This document shows, piece after piece, positions 7,554 to 16,127 of a stretch of DNA of 64,000 bases. The stretch's first letter is position 1. Every line of letters starts with the position of its first letter. Position numbers and translations under genes: made by a program. The notes beneath the pieces are model-generated. The model saw only the letters and a list, made by a program, of their open reading frames with translations, was not told the origin of the DNA and searched no databases. This DNA comes from Bacillota bacterium. Lineage in GTDB: Bacteria; Bacillota; Clostridia; Oscillospirales; Acutalibacteraceae. The stretch spans positions 1 through 64,000 of the forward strand of contig JAEZCC010000035.1 in assembly GCA_023412715.1 (NCBI GenBank). The letters are read 5' to 3'.

Positions 7554-9083
7554 CTACCCTCTAACGTTTGTCAGAATCTTCTGGCGGAACGCCGTGCCAA
7601 GGATCGCTTCTCTGTCAAAATCGCAGGAATCAAAGCTGCCGACGATCTCTCCCTTGCTCATGACCAGAATTCTGTTGCAGACTCCGATTAGCTCTTCCAG
7701 CTCGGAAGAAATCATAAGGGTGCCCGTTCCGGATCTTGCAAGCCGGTTCAGGATGTTATATATTTCCGCTTTGGCCCCGATGTCGATGCCCCGCGTAGGT
7801 TCGTCCACCATCATCAGCGCGGGCTTGGTCATCAGCCATTTGCCCAAAACCACTTTCTGCTGGTTCCCGCCGGAAAGGCTTTTTGCCGTATAGGCTCTGG
7901 GATTTCCGCATTTGATATGCAGGCTGTCGATAATTTTCCCCACCGGCCGCGTCAGGCCTTTCCGGTCAATGACGCCCGCCTGGCTCCGGTATTCGGGGAG
8001 TGCGGCAAGAATCAGGTTTTCATAGACGGAAAATTCCGTGAAAAGCCCTTCCTCGCGCCGGTTTTCCGTCACAAAGGCAATCCCCCTGCGAATTCGTTCC
8101 TCGGGGTCCAGCGGTGCCAGGGGCTCTCCTTTCATCCGGATCGTTCCCGTCTCGTAAGGGGCGAGTCCGAAGATGATCTGCGCCAGCTCGCTGCGCCCGG
8201 AGCCCATCAGGCCGAAAATTCCTACAATCTCTCCCGCATGCACGCAAAAGTTAATGTCGTGCGCAATGCCAGGCTGGGACAGCCCGCTGACCTCAAGAAG
8301 GGTTTCTTCCGCCGGCTTCGGGCGTTCCGCGGGGTACAGCTGCTTGATGTCGCGCCCCACCATGGAAGAGATCATGCGTTCAATGGTAAACTCCTCTTTC
8401 GGGCCGGAATCGGTGATGTTTCCGTCGCGCAAAACCACGATCTGGTCGGAAAGCTCCTGAACGTCGCCCAGAATATGGGAGATATAGATGATGGATTTCC
8501 CCGAGCGGCACATCTTTTTGATAAGGTCGAACAGCTTGACCGTTTCCTTCGTGGTGAGCGATGTGGTCGGCTCGTCGAAAATAATGATGTCCGGATTGCC
8601 GGCGAGGGCTTTCGCGATCTCGACCAGCTGGCGCTCGCCGGGCGAAAGACGCTCCACCAGAACGTCCGGCGAAACGTGCAGATCAATGGAATCCAGCAGG
8701 CGGACAACCTTTTCTTTCATGGAAGAACGCCGGATAAACGGCGTGCCCGGGGTACATTCATAGGAATTGATAAAAATATTGTCAAGGACGCTGAGATTGT
8801 TGAACAGATTCAGTTCCTGATGAATGAACGCGATTCCGGCGGTTCTTGCATCAGCCGGCTGCTGCGGACGGTACGGCTGACCGTGGACCGCCATGGTACC
8901 GCTGTCCGGCTGCAAAACGCCGCCGATGATGTTCATCATGGTGGATTTTCCGGCACCGTTTTCGCCGATCAGGCTCAGCAGCTGGCCCTTTTTAAGGGAC
9001 AGGCAGATATTCTTCAGCGCATACACCCCGAAAAACGACTTGCTGATTCCGTCGAGGCGCAGGATTTCTTCTTGTTCAGCCAT
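7554..9083 (-). CDS. Sugar ABC transporter ATP-binding protein (RbsA/MglA type)
   Basis: A 509-residue duplicated ATPase. The first half has Walker A GENGAGKST, signature LSPGERQLVEIAKAL and Walker B IIFDEPT. The second half has the degenerate Walker A (GLMGSGRSEL) and signature LSGGNQQKVVLGKWL usual in RbsA/MglA. It powers import of the sugar captured by the lipoprotein encoded at 10340-11437. The start overlaps the end of the upstream permease by 8 bp, indicating translational coupling. A consensus-like AGGAGG lies just upstream within that gene. Confidence 0.95.
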   Translation of the reverse strand: MAEQEEILRLDGISKSFFGVYALKNICLSLKKGQLLSLIGENGAGKSTMMNIIGGVLQPDSGTMAVHGQPYRPQQPADARTAGIAFIHQELNLFNNLSVLDNIFINSYECTPGTPFIRRSSMKEKVVRLLDSIDLHVSPDVLVERLSPGERQLVEIAKALAGNPDIIIFDEPTTSLTTKETVKLFDLIKKMCRSGKSIIYISHILGDVQELSDQIVVLRDGNITDSGPKEEFTIERMISSMVGRDIKQLYPAERPKPAEETLLEVSGLSQPGIAHDINFCVHAGEIVGIFGLMGSGRSELAQIIFGLAPYETGTIRMKGEPLAPLDPEERIRRGIAFVTENRREEGLFTEFSVYENLILAALPEYRSQAGVIDRKGLTRPVGKIIDSLHIKCGNPRAYTAKSLSGGNQQKVVLGKWLMTKPALMMVDEPTRGIDIGAKAEIYNILNRLARSGTGTLMISSELEELIGVCNRILVMSKGEIVGSFDSCDFDREAILGTAFRQKILTNVRG

Positions 9084-10191
9084 TGACTGCGGCCTCCTTC
9101 TTCGACTCCGGGGCGGCTTCCGGAATCGTCCTCTGCTGCATCCGCGTGCGGACGACGTCCAGCGTGGCGGCCGCCAGGATGACGAGCCCCTTCACGACGT
9201 TGATGGTAAACGAATCCAGCCGCAGCTGGGTCAGCGACGCGGAGAGAATCGCATAGAACAGCACGCCGAACAGAGTCCAGCTGATTTTTCCTTTTCCGCC
9301 GAACATGCTCGTTCCGCCGATGACGGTAGCCCCGATGACATCGTTCAGAATGTCGCTGCCAAGCGTGGGCCTGCCCATCATCAGCCGGCCGGTATACAGC
9401 ACCGAGCTGACCGCGGCAAAGAATCCGCTGAGTGCGTAGACGAAGACCGTCACCTTAACGGTCGGGATGCCCGAGACACGCGCCGCCGTGGTGTTCGCGC
9501 CCGTGGCATAGATCCAGCGGCCGCGCATCATGCGGGAAAGCATGAACTGCGCCAGCGCCCCAAGCGCCACGGTGATGAAAAACGTATAGGGAATGATGCC
9601 GATGCCGTCGCCTCCGATGGCGCAGAATGCGTCCGGCAGATTCATTATATTTTGGGATTTCGTAAGCAAAATGGCGACCGCTGAATAAAACATCTGCGCA
9701 ATGAGAGTCACCATGAAAGACGGCATCTGAAACTTTGCTATCAGCACCCCGTTGAGGAGGCCGATGAGCGTTCCCGCCAGCAGCATGGCCGCAATCGCGA
9801 CCAGGGTCGCGATCGCCTCGGGGGAATGGCCCAGCGGGCCCCCGTTTTCTGAGATAAGGGTGCCCCACAATGGGGACCCCGCAAAAATATCGGGACTCAT
9901 CCTGCTGGAGATCAGCATGGTGCCGATCATGCTGGTCACCGCCATAACCGAGGTCTGGGAAAGGTCGATCCCTCCCAGCAGCAGCACGAACGTCTGGCCC
10001 ATGGCGACCGCGAAGAGCGGCCACATATTTGAAAAAATGTTCTTAATGTTGTTGGGATACAACATGGATGGCATGATAAGGGAAATAACCAAAAAATAAA
10101 CGACGCTGAGTATGACGACAAAATATTCCGACATGAGCAGCCTGGACAGCATTTTTCTGCAACCTGCCCCGTGCCCTTTAACAGGTGTCAT
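9076..10191 (-). CDS. Sugar ABC transporter permease (RbsC family), second subunit
   Basis: A 371-residue polytopic membrane protein, paralogous to the permease at 6507-7541. Hallmarks are VLLLGGIDLSQTSVMA and ATVIGGTSMFGGKGKI. An unusual 25-30 residue insertion (around MSPDIFAGSPLWGTLISENGG) lies between early membrane segments and may be an extracytoplasmic loop. Start chosen at the ATG at 10191 with GGGGG 9 bases upstream; ATG 10152 is an alternative, and the longer frame runs into the hairpin at 10265-10294. It lies 148 bp after the binding-protein gene. Confidence 0.88.
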   Translation of the reverse strand: MTPVKGHGAGCRKMLSRLLMSEYFVVILSVVYFLVISLIMPSMLYPNNIKNIFSNMWPLFAVAMGQTFVLLLGGIDLSQTSVMAVTSMIGTMLISSRMSPDIFAGSPLWGTLISENGGPLGHSPEAIATLVAIAAMLLAGTLIGLLNGVLIAKFQMPSFMVTLIAQMFYSAVAILLTKSQNIMNLPDAFCAIGGDGIGIIPYTFFITVALGALAQFMLSRMMRGRWIYATGANTTAARVSGIPTVKVTVFVYALSGFFAAVSSVLYTGRLMMGRPTLGSDILNDVIGATVIGGTSMFGGKGKISWTLFGVLFYAILSASLTQLRLDSFTINVVKGLVILAAATLDVVRTRMQQRTIPEAAPESKKEAAVNG

Positions 10192-10264
10192 AGACTGTAC
10201 CCCCAATTCAGGATTCCGCTTCACAGCCGGTCCGCGAGACGGGCCGCCGGATTTTTCAAATCTT

Positions 10265-10294
10265 GTGGGGAGAAGCCAACCGTCTTCTCCCCAC
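10265..10294 (-). terminator. Intercistronic hairpin between binding protein and permease
   Basis: An 11-bp stem (GTGGGGAGAAG, 10265-10275, with 10284-10294) and an 8-base loop, without a T run. It stands just after the binding-protein gene, the usual position for a structure that stabilises or partly ends the upstream message so that the binding protein exceeds the membrane subunits. Confidence 0.6.
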
Positions 10295-10339
10295 CGTTCC
10301 ATCTGTTCTACGATACATGCTCCGGTGCAATTCCGGTTT

Positions 10340-11437
10340 TTACGACTGAGAGCTGCTGGAGGACGCCTTTCTCAATATGTTGCCCCACATCTTGTCGTGC
10401 ATCTCTTTCATATTTGCCTGCGTAAGGGCAAAGCCGGCATCCTGGATCGTTTTGTCGGGGCTCTTGACACCGCTCTGAATGGCCTTCAGCAGTTCGGTCA
10501 TGCAGGCGTTCGCTTCCGAATACACGTCCTGCACGCCGGTCGCATCCACATACCCATCGTCCATCAGCTTGCCCGCGCCGGAGTCTCCGTCGACCGCGCC
10601 GAGGATGACATGGTTGTCGTCGCCGATTTTCTTCCATTTCCCGAGAGGCTCCAGGACGCTCTGAATCTGGGGATAGAGGAAATCCGACCCGCAGAAGATC
10701 ATGCTGATATCCGGATTTGCCTGCATGGCGTTGCGAAGATTGGCAAGCGCCGTGTTCGCATCCCACTTTGTCGGGATTTCCACTGTTTTTTCAAAAATGT
10801 CCGGCGCTTCCGCGACGGCGGCCTCAAACCCTTTTTTACGGGCAATTGCGTTCGTGTCGCCAAGGTCGCCGATCATGTGGCCGATGACGATTTTCTTCTT
10901 TGTCTTTTCATAGCGCGCCTTTGCCTGTGCGACCATGTGCTGGCCTGCCTTATAAGCGATGTTCTGGTTGTCGGCGACCACAACGATGGCGTTGCCGTCC
11001 TCTGTGGTCGGCGGGCGGTTGAAGATCGCGATCGGCACATCCGCCTTGTTCGCGGTCTTAATCATGGTGAGGGCCGACTCGCCGTCCTGCGGAATCAGAA
11101 TGATCCCGTCCACATTCTGTGCGATGGCGTCGTTGACCTGCTCAAGCTGTTTGTTGGCGTCCTGGTTGCCGTTGTACTCAACGACTTCGAAGCCTTGTCC
11201 CTTCAGCGTTTCCACGATGCTCTTGTGGGCTGCGACCCAGAACTCCGTCTCCAGGTCCTGGAAACAGAACGCGATTTTCTTGCCCGCACCCTGCGCATCG
11301 CTTTGCTGCGCCCCCTGGGACGCGGTCTGCCCGGCCTCCGAAGAAGCCGAAGACGTCTGCGATCCGTTGGAGCTGCAGCCCCCGATCAGCGACGTCAGCA
11401 TGGCCGCCGACAAAAGAATGGCCAGTATTTTTTTCAT
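10340..11437 (-). CDS. Sugar-binding lipoprotein of ABC transporter (type I periplasmic-binding family)
   Basis: A 365-residue extracellular lipoprotein. The signal peptide (MKKILAILLSAAMLTSLIGGC) ends in a lipobox with Cys about 21, followed by a low-complexity Ser/Gln/Ala linker. The mature domain is ribose-binding-like (KKIAFCFQDLETEFW, DGIILIPQDGESALTMI, AIFNRPPT). It captures the substrate for the two permeases and the RbsA-type ATPase. Start chosen at ATG 11437 with GGAGG 8 bases upstream. The FW aromatic pair near the mature N terminus is typical of pentose or hexose binders, but the ligand is not defined. Confidence 0.93.
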   Translation of the reverse strand: MKKILAILLSAAMLTSLIGGCSSNGSQTSSASSEAGQTASQGAQQSDAQGAGKKIAFCFQDLETEFWVAAHKSIVETLKGQGFEVVEYNGNQDANKQLEQVNDAIAQNVDGIILIPQDGESALTMIKTANKADVPIAIFNRPPTTEDGNAIVVVADNQNIAYKAGQHMVAQAKARYEKTKKKIVIGHMIGDLGDTNAIARKKGFEAAVAEAPDIFEKTVEIPTKWDANTALANLRNAMQANPDISMIFCGSDFLYPQIQSVLEPLGKWKKIGDDNHVILGAVDGDSGAGKLMDDGYVDATGVQDVYSEANACMTELLKAIQSGVKSPDKTIQDAGFALTQANMKEMHDKMWGNILRKASSSSSQS

Positions 11438-11521
11438 TACAGGTTCCTCCTTTTTTATACAGACGCCCGTTCGCGCGGCGTTCTCCCCTTTCCGCACGGC
11501 GGGGCGCATGTTCCGTAAGCT

Positions 11522-12616
11522 TTACCGCATCATGATCTGCGGCAGGGCAAACGAGCTGCCGTTCGCCCGGAATGTTTTGGACGGCCACCGCCCGGTCTGG
11601 GAAAGGACGGAGAAAGCGCCGTCCGCGTTCAGCCCCAGTTCTTCCACCTTCGCCCCGGTCACCGTGACGAACCAGTCGTACGCCTCGCCGTCCAGGATCC
11701 GGTTCTCCGGGTCCTGCGAGAGGCCGCACTGGCAGACAAAATAGCCCGTCCGCCCGCCCGGGTAGTGGCCGCGCCAGTCTTCCGCAAACCCTAGCCTTCG
11801 CAGAAGGTCCTTGTGCTCGCTGAAGATGTCGCTCCAGCGCGTCCCCGTCACGCAACGTGACATATTGTGTGCCTCAATTTCGCTGACCGCCTCGTAAGCC
11901 CCGGCGATGTCGTCGGGCAGGCGGTCCCCGAAATAGACGCTTCTTGTTACATTACAATGCAGGCCGCCGAGCCGTGCCGCCGCATGCAGCAGCACGTATC
12001 TGCCCAGCTTCGCTCCGCTCGGCACGGCGTGCTTATACCGGAAGATGCGCTCGTCGGTCCCGACCAGCAGCACGTCGCACTGGGCGTTCCTTTTCTCGTA
12101 TTCGGACTGCAGCATCGCCCCGACCTCGTAATCAACCATCCCGGGCCGGATGCTGCGCGCCGCATCGCTGAGGATGCGGTCCGACATCTCCCCGAGCGTC
12201 TTCAGCCGCGAAACTTCCGTTTCCGTCAGGGGAAACTGCAGGGCGAAGATGTCGTCAAGGCGGAATTCGGCACCTGCCGCGGGGACGTCGCAGACGGGGT
12301 TTTCCCCAGCCAGCCGGACCGCCCGCCGCAGAGGGGAATCCTCATACCAATATAGCGGGACATACTCCGCTTCCAGCCCGCTCATTTCTTCATCCATAAT
12401 GCGCTGGCCATCCATGACCTGCGCCACCATGCAGACGCGGTCGCGCGTGACGACGACCGCGCCGGCGCCCTCGGTCTGCGAAAGAATCACCTGGTCGCTG
12501 CCGCCGGTCGTAATCCAGCTGAACGTGTCGTGCCTCGCAAGGACCATTCCGCTGAAAGCGTTTTTTTCCAGATAGTCCCGGACCCGCTTCAGCTTGATCT
12601 GCGAATCGCTTTTCAT
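11522..12616 (-). CDS. M24 peptidase/creatinase-fold protein with apparently lost metal ligands
   Basis: A 364-residue protein with the two-domain layout of Xaa-Pro peptidase and creatinase: a creatinase N-like domain (about 1-125) and a pita-bread domain (about 130-364). In active M24 metallopeptidases the ligands lie in D-G, SDITRT, GHGIG, E-P and G-x-E segments. Here the corresponding stretches read GLHCNVTRSVYFG (D to N) and HYPGGRTGYFVCQCG, without the usual Asp/His/Glu set. It is therefore probably not a metallopeptidase but a creatinase-like or substrate-binding derivative. It is the first gene of the sugar importer operon, with GGAGG before the ATG, 84 bp ahead of the lipoprotein gene. 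Function unknown. Confidence 0.75.
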   Translation of the reverse strand: MKSDSQIKLKRVRDYLEKNAFSGMVLARHDTFSWITTGGSDQVILSQTEGAGAVVVTRDRVCMVAQVMDGQRIMDEEMSGLEAEYVPLYWYEDSPLRRAVRLAGENPVCDVPAAGAEFRLDDIFALQFPLTETEVSRLKTLGEMSDRILSDAARSIRPGMVDYEVGAMLQSEYEKRNAQCDVLLVGTDERIFRYKHAVPSGAKLGRYVLLHAAARLGGLHCNVTRSVYFGDRLPDDIAGAYEAVSEIEAHNMSRCVTGTRWSDIFSEHKDLLRRLGFAEDWRGHYPGGRTGYFVCQCGLSQDPENRILDGEAYDWFVTVTGAKVEELGLNADGAFSVLSQTGRWPSKTFRANGSSFALPQIMMR

Positions 12617-13022
12617 ACGCAGCCTCCTATGTATGATACAGATTGTCAAAATACGGATGTTTAGTTTTTGAAATTAATAATGAATAACAGAAAATTATTT
12701 GATTTAATTTGAATTAAGTCTAAAAATGCTCCATAATTACAAATAAATTTTATATTATTTGCATTGATTTGACTGTATTGTATCATCGTTTTTCCGTTTT
12801 GTCTATAGATTTTTCAAAAAAATTTTCAGAAATCTATTGTTTTGCGTATAATTTCATGATACAATGTAGCCGTTCAAATTGGTTCTCCCGCATGAATTTT
12901 GTGCATTTATCATTTATTTTTCTAAATTATATCCATTAAATCATACATATTTTCAAATTTCACATTAATTACGTCAACAATTTGTTTTCATAAATTATAG
13001 TTAATTATGAAAGGTGAAAATT
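12617..13022. other. AT-rich divergent control region between sugar import and catabolic operons
   Basis: About 400 bp, far more AT-rich than the surrounding genes, with no reading frame of note. It contains the importer promoter (12777-12805) and at least two plausible plus-strand -10 elements: TATAAT at about 12849 and TACAAT at about 12865. Several AATTAAT-like repeats between 12660 and 12720 could be RpiR sites, but I cannot assign them. Placement suggests that one regulator controls both directions. Confidence 0.55.
12777..12805 (-). promoter_or_regulatory. Promoter of the sugar importer operon
   Basis: On the minus strand, TAGACA (12800-12805), 17-bp spacer, TACAAT (12777-12782). The leader to the M24-like gene would be about 155 bases. 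Confidence 0.6.
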
Positions 13023-13640
13023 ATGGAAAGAAAAATCCTGCTTCAGGAAGTCACCCGAACCTTGAAAGCGGAGGCGGACTCCATCGCGTCCCTGCCCGGC
13101 ACGCTGGACCCGGATGCGGTGGAGCGGCTGGTCCGCCTGATCGGGGACTGCCGCGGACGGATTCTGCTGGCGGGCTGCGGCACCTCCGCAATGGCGGCGC
13201 GCAAAATCTGCCACTCGCTGTGCTGCATCGAACGCCCCGCCGCGTTTCTGGTCCCCTCCGACGCCGTGCACGGAGGGCTGGGCCTCCTGCAGCCCGAAGA
13301 CATCCTGATTCTGGTCAGCAAGGGCGGGAACACCTCCGAGCTGACAAAGCTGGTCCCCGCCTGCCGCGCCAAAAAGGCCTTCCTGGTCGCCGTGACGGAG
13401 GACCCGGAGTCCCAGCTCGGGAAAGCGGCCGACCTCTGCCTGAAAGTGAAGGTGGAGCGCGAGCCCGACCGCTTCAACATGCTCGCGACGTCAAGCACGC
13501 TGGCCGTCATCTCGGTATTCGACGCTGTCTGCATCGCCCTGATGCAGTATACGCATTATACAAAGGAACAGTTTGCCGTCATCCATACGGGCGGGGCCGT
13601 AGGGGAACGCCTGCTTGGGAAAAAAGGAGGAAACGCATAA
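13023..13640 (+). CDS. SIS (sugar isomerase) domain protein
   Basis: A 205-residue protein consisting of one SIS fold (GRILLAGCGTSAMAARK about 46-62; LILVSKGGNTSELT about 97-110). The family covers phosphosugar isomerases such as KpsF/GutQ and hexulose-phosphate isomerase. It has no CBS domains, so it is closest in layout to stand-alone isomerases. It is the first gene of the plus-strand catabolic operon. Start chosen at ATG 13023 with AAAGG 9 bases upstream; GTG 13014 overlaps that site. A role in isomerising a phosphorylated intermediate is inferred from context only. Confidence 0.85.
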   Translation: MERKILLQEVTRTLKAEADSIASLPGTLDPDAVERLVRLIGDCRGRILLAGCGTSAMAARKICHSLCCIERPAAFLVPSDAVHGGLGLLQPEDILILVSKGGNTSELTKLVPACRAKKAFLVAVTEDPESQLGKAADLCLKVKVEREPDRFNMLATSSTLAVISVFDAVCIALMQYTHYTKEQFAVIHTGGAVGERLLGKKGGNA

Positions 13641-13642
13641 CC

Positions 13643-14695
13643 ATGAAAGGGACCATGAAAGCCGCCGTCTTCAAGGACATTGAAAACATGGTGGTGGAGG
13701 AACGGCCGATTCCGGAGTGCCCGGACGCGGGCATGCTCGTCAAGGTGTATGCCTGCGGGATCTGCGGGGGCGACGTCCGCAACTACCACAACGGCCTGAA
13801 GGGCGGGATCAAAAACCAGATCATGGGGCATGAGATCGCCGGAGAGGTGGTGGAAACGGGAAAGGACGTCGTCCGCTTCCGCCCGGGGGACCGGGTCGCG
13901 CTGGCGCCGGACGTCAGCTGCGGGCACTGCTGGTACTGCAAGCGCGGGCTGGTCAACCTGTGCGTCAACCACAGGATGCTCGGCACGCATTTTCCGGGCG
14001 GGTACGCGCAGTACCTCGCCCTGCCGCCGGACGTGATGCAGCACGGTTTCGTGGAGCCGATTCCGGAGGGGATGAGCTACGACTTCGCGGCCTTCGCGGA
14101 AACCTGCTCCGCCGTAATCGCCTGCCAGAAATACAACAACATCTCGCTCGGCGACCGGGTCGTCATCATCGGCGACGGGCCGGTCGGGTGCCTGCACGTC
14201 GAGGTGGCGCGCGCCCGCGGCGCCTCCCTTATAGCCCTCGCCGGCATGGACCGCCTCGCTCTGGCGGAGCAGTTCCGCCCCGACTGCCTTCTTGACAACC
14301 GGGACCCCGAGGCGGTCGCCGCGAAGGTGCTCGAGCTGACCGACGGCATCGGCGCCGATTTCGTCATCTGCGCGGTCCCGTCCGTCATTCCGCAGCAGCA
14401 GGCGCTCGCCATGGTGCGCAAGCGCGGCAGGGTAATCATCTACGGCGGCACGCCGAAAAGCAAAGAGATGACCACGCTCAATTCCAACACCATCCATTAC
14501 AACGAAATCATGGTGACGGGGGCGTTCTCTTACCCGGCGACGGGCCTGTCGGACGCGCTGGACGCAATCCGGAGCGGAAAAATCTCGGCCGGAAAATACC
14601 TGAACGCCAAGGTCTCTCTGGAGGAGATCCCCGCAGGGATGGACATGGTCAGCCGCGGAGAGGCTCTGAAGGTCCTGATTGACCCGTGGCGCTGA
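13643..14695 (+). CDS. Zinc-dependent medium-chain alcohol/polyol dehydrogenase
   Basis: A 350-residue MDR-family NAD(P)-dependent dehydrogenase. The catalytic zinc site is provided by CGICGGD and GHE; the structural zinc lobe is CGHCWYCKRGLVNLC; the nucleotide fold follows (VVIIGDGPVGCLHVEVARARGA). It resembles sorbitol/threonine dehydrogenases, so the likely substrate is a polyol or sugar-derived alcohol from the same pathway. It begins 2 bp after the SIS gene stop with AGGAGG upstream, indicating tight coupling. The exact substrate cannot be read from the sequence. Confidence 0.92.
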   Translation: MKGTMKAAVFKDIENMVVEERPIPECPDAGMLVKVYACGICGGDVRNYHNGLKGGIKNQIMGHEIAGEVVETGKDVVRFRPGDRVALAPDVSCGHCWYCKRGLVNLCVNHRMLGTHFPGGYAQYLALPPDVMQHGFVEPIPEGMSYDFAAFAETCSAVIACQKYNNISLGDRVVIIGDGPVGCLHVEVARARGASLIALAGMDRLALAEQFRPDCLLDNRDPEAVAAKVLELTDGIGADFVICAVPSVIPQQQALAMVRKRGRVIIYGGTPKSKEMTTLNSNTIHYNEIMVTGAFSYPATGLSDALDAIRSGKISAGKYLNAKVSLEEIPAGMDMVSRGEALKVLIDPWR

Positions 14696-14746
14696 ACCGC
14701 CCCCGCCCCCACACAACAAAAAAAGCAGCAGAAAGGAACCTGACAT

Positions 14747-16048
14747 ATGTACGAAATTGACAAGAAGCTTTTGCAGCTGGAAGAAGAAGGCCGCCCCATC
14801 CACGTCGCGCTCATCGGCGCGGGGCAGATGGGAAAGGACATTGTGGCGCAGATCAGCGAGATGAAAGGCATTGTCTGCGACATTGTGATCGACCTGAGCA
14901 CGGACATTGTGATGGACGCTTACCGCCAGGCGAACGAAACGCGCGAAGTCGTCGTCGCGAACACCCCCGAAGAGGCCGAAGCAGCCATTGACGCCGGCAA
15001 GAAGGTCGCCTCGACCAATTACAAGGCCGCCGTCGGCGCACGCCAGATTCAGAGCGTCATCGACGCGACCGGCTCCCCGGAAATGGGCGCCCGGATCACG
15101 CTGGACTGCATCTTCCACAAAAAGAACATCGTGATGATGAACGTGGAGTGCGACGTGACGGTCGGGCCGATTCTGCGCAGGCTCTGCGAGCAGGCCGGCG
15201 TCGTGTACTCGCTGACGGCGGGCGACGAGCCGGGGTCCATTGTGGAGGTCTACCGCTTCGCCAAGGCGCTCGGGTTCGAGGTCGTCGCCGCGGGCAAAGG
15301 CAAGAACAACCCGCTGGACATCTACGCGAACCCCGGCATGAAGGAATGGCAGGAAAAGGCTGCCGCCCGCCAGATGAACGCACGCATGCTGCTGGAATTC
15401 GTCGACGGCTCCAAGACCATGATTGAAATGGCGGCGGTCTCCAACGCGACGGGCCTTACGCCGGACATCCGCGGCATGCACGGGCCGAAATGCAACGTGA
15501 AGGACCTCGCGAAGGTGTTTTCCCTGAAAGAGCAGGGGGGCATCCTGGAACATACGGGCGTCGTGGATTACGGCATCGGCGACATCAACCCGGGCGTCTT
15601 CGTGGTCGTGACCACCAAAAACAAACGCATCATCGACGGCCTTGTACAGCGCGACATGGGCACCGGCCCCAACTATCTGCTCTACCGGCCTTACCACCTG
15701 TGCTCCATCGAAACGCCCATCACCGCCATTCAGTCCGTCGTCTACGGGGAATCCACCGCACACCCCATGGACCACCTGACGTCGGAGTGCATCACCATCG
15801 CGAAGAAGGACCTCAAAAAGGGCGAGCGCCTCGACATGATAGGCGAATACTGCTACCGCGCCTCGATTGAGCGCGCGCAGATCGCCCGCGGGGGAAACAT
15901 GCTGCCCGTCGGCCTCGCCAGGGGAGCCGTCATGAAATGCGACGCTCCGGCGGACAGCGTGATTACGTACGACATGGTGGAGCTTGACAACCGCTCGGTC
16001 CTGCTTCAGCTGCGCCGTATTCAGGACCAGATGCTTTCCGGCCGCTGA
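14747..16048 (+). CDS. DRL-like NAD(P)-dependent oxidoreductase with SAF domain
   Basis: A 433-residue protein with an N-terminal Rossmann fold (VALIGAGQMGKDIVAQI, about 20-36), homoserine-dehydrogenase-like, a central catalytic region and a C-terminal SAF-like domain (ARGGNMLPVGLARGAVMKCDAPADSVITYDMVEL). This architecture matches the family named after the Brucella DXR-like (DRL) enzyme. Here it lies among sugar catabolic genes, so it more likely oxidises, reduces or isomerises a sugar intermediate than feeds isoprenoid synthesis. This is inference from context. AAAGGA lies upstream of the ATG. Confidence 0.75.
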   Translation: MYEIDKKLLQLEEEGRPIHVALIGAGQMGKDIVAQISEMKGIVCDIVIDLSTDIVMDAYRQANETREVVVANTPEEAEAAIDAGKKVASTNYKAAVGARQIQSVIDATGSPEMGARITLDCIFHKKNIVMMNVECDVTVGPILRRLCEQAGVVYSLTAGDEPGSIVEVYRFAKALGFEVVAAGKGKNNPLDIYANPGMKEWQEKAAARQMNARMLLEFVDGSKTMIEMAAVSNATGLTPDIRGMHGPKCNVKDLAKVFSLKEQGGILEHTGVVDYGIGDINPGVFVVVTTKNKRIIDGLVQRDMGTGPNYLLYRPYHLCSIETPITAIQSVVYGESTAHPMDHLTSECITIAKKDLKKGERLDMIGEYCYRASIERAQIARGGNMLPVGLARGAVMKCDAPADSVITYDMVELDNRSVLLQLRRIQDQMLSGR

Positions 16049-16127
16049 CGAAGTCCGGCTTTCCCCGCTTATTCCGGGAAAGCTTTCAGAATCTATGATC
16101 TATATTTTGGGAATGGAGATGTTATGG

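Noticed and set aside
13556..15775. 739-codon minus-strand frame across the dehydrogenase genes
   Set aside because: Opposite two clear enzymes with intact motifs; no initiation signal or domain.
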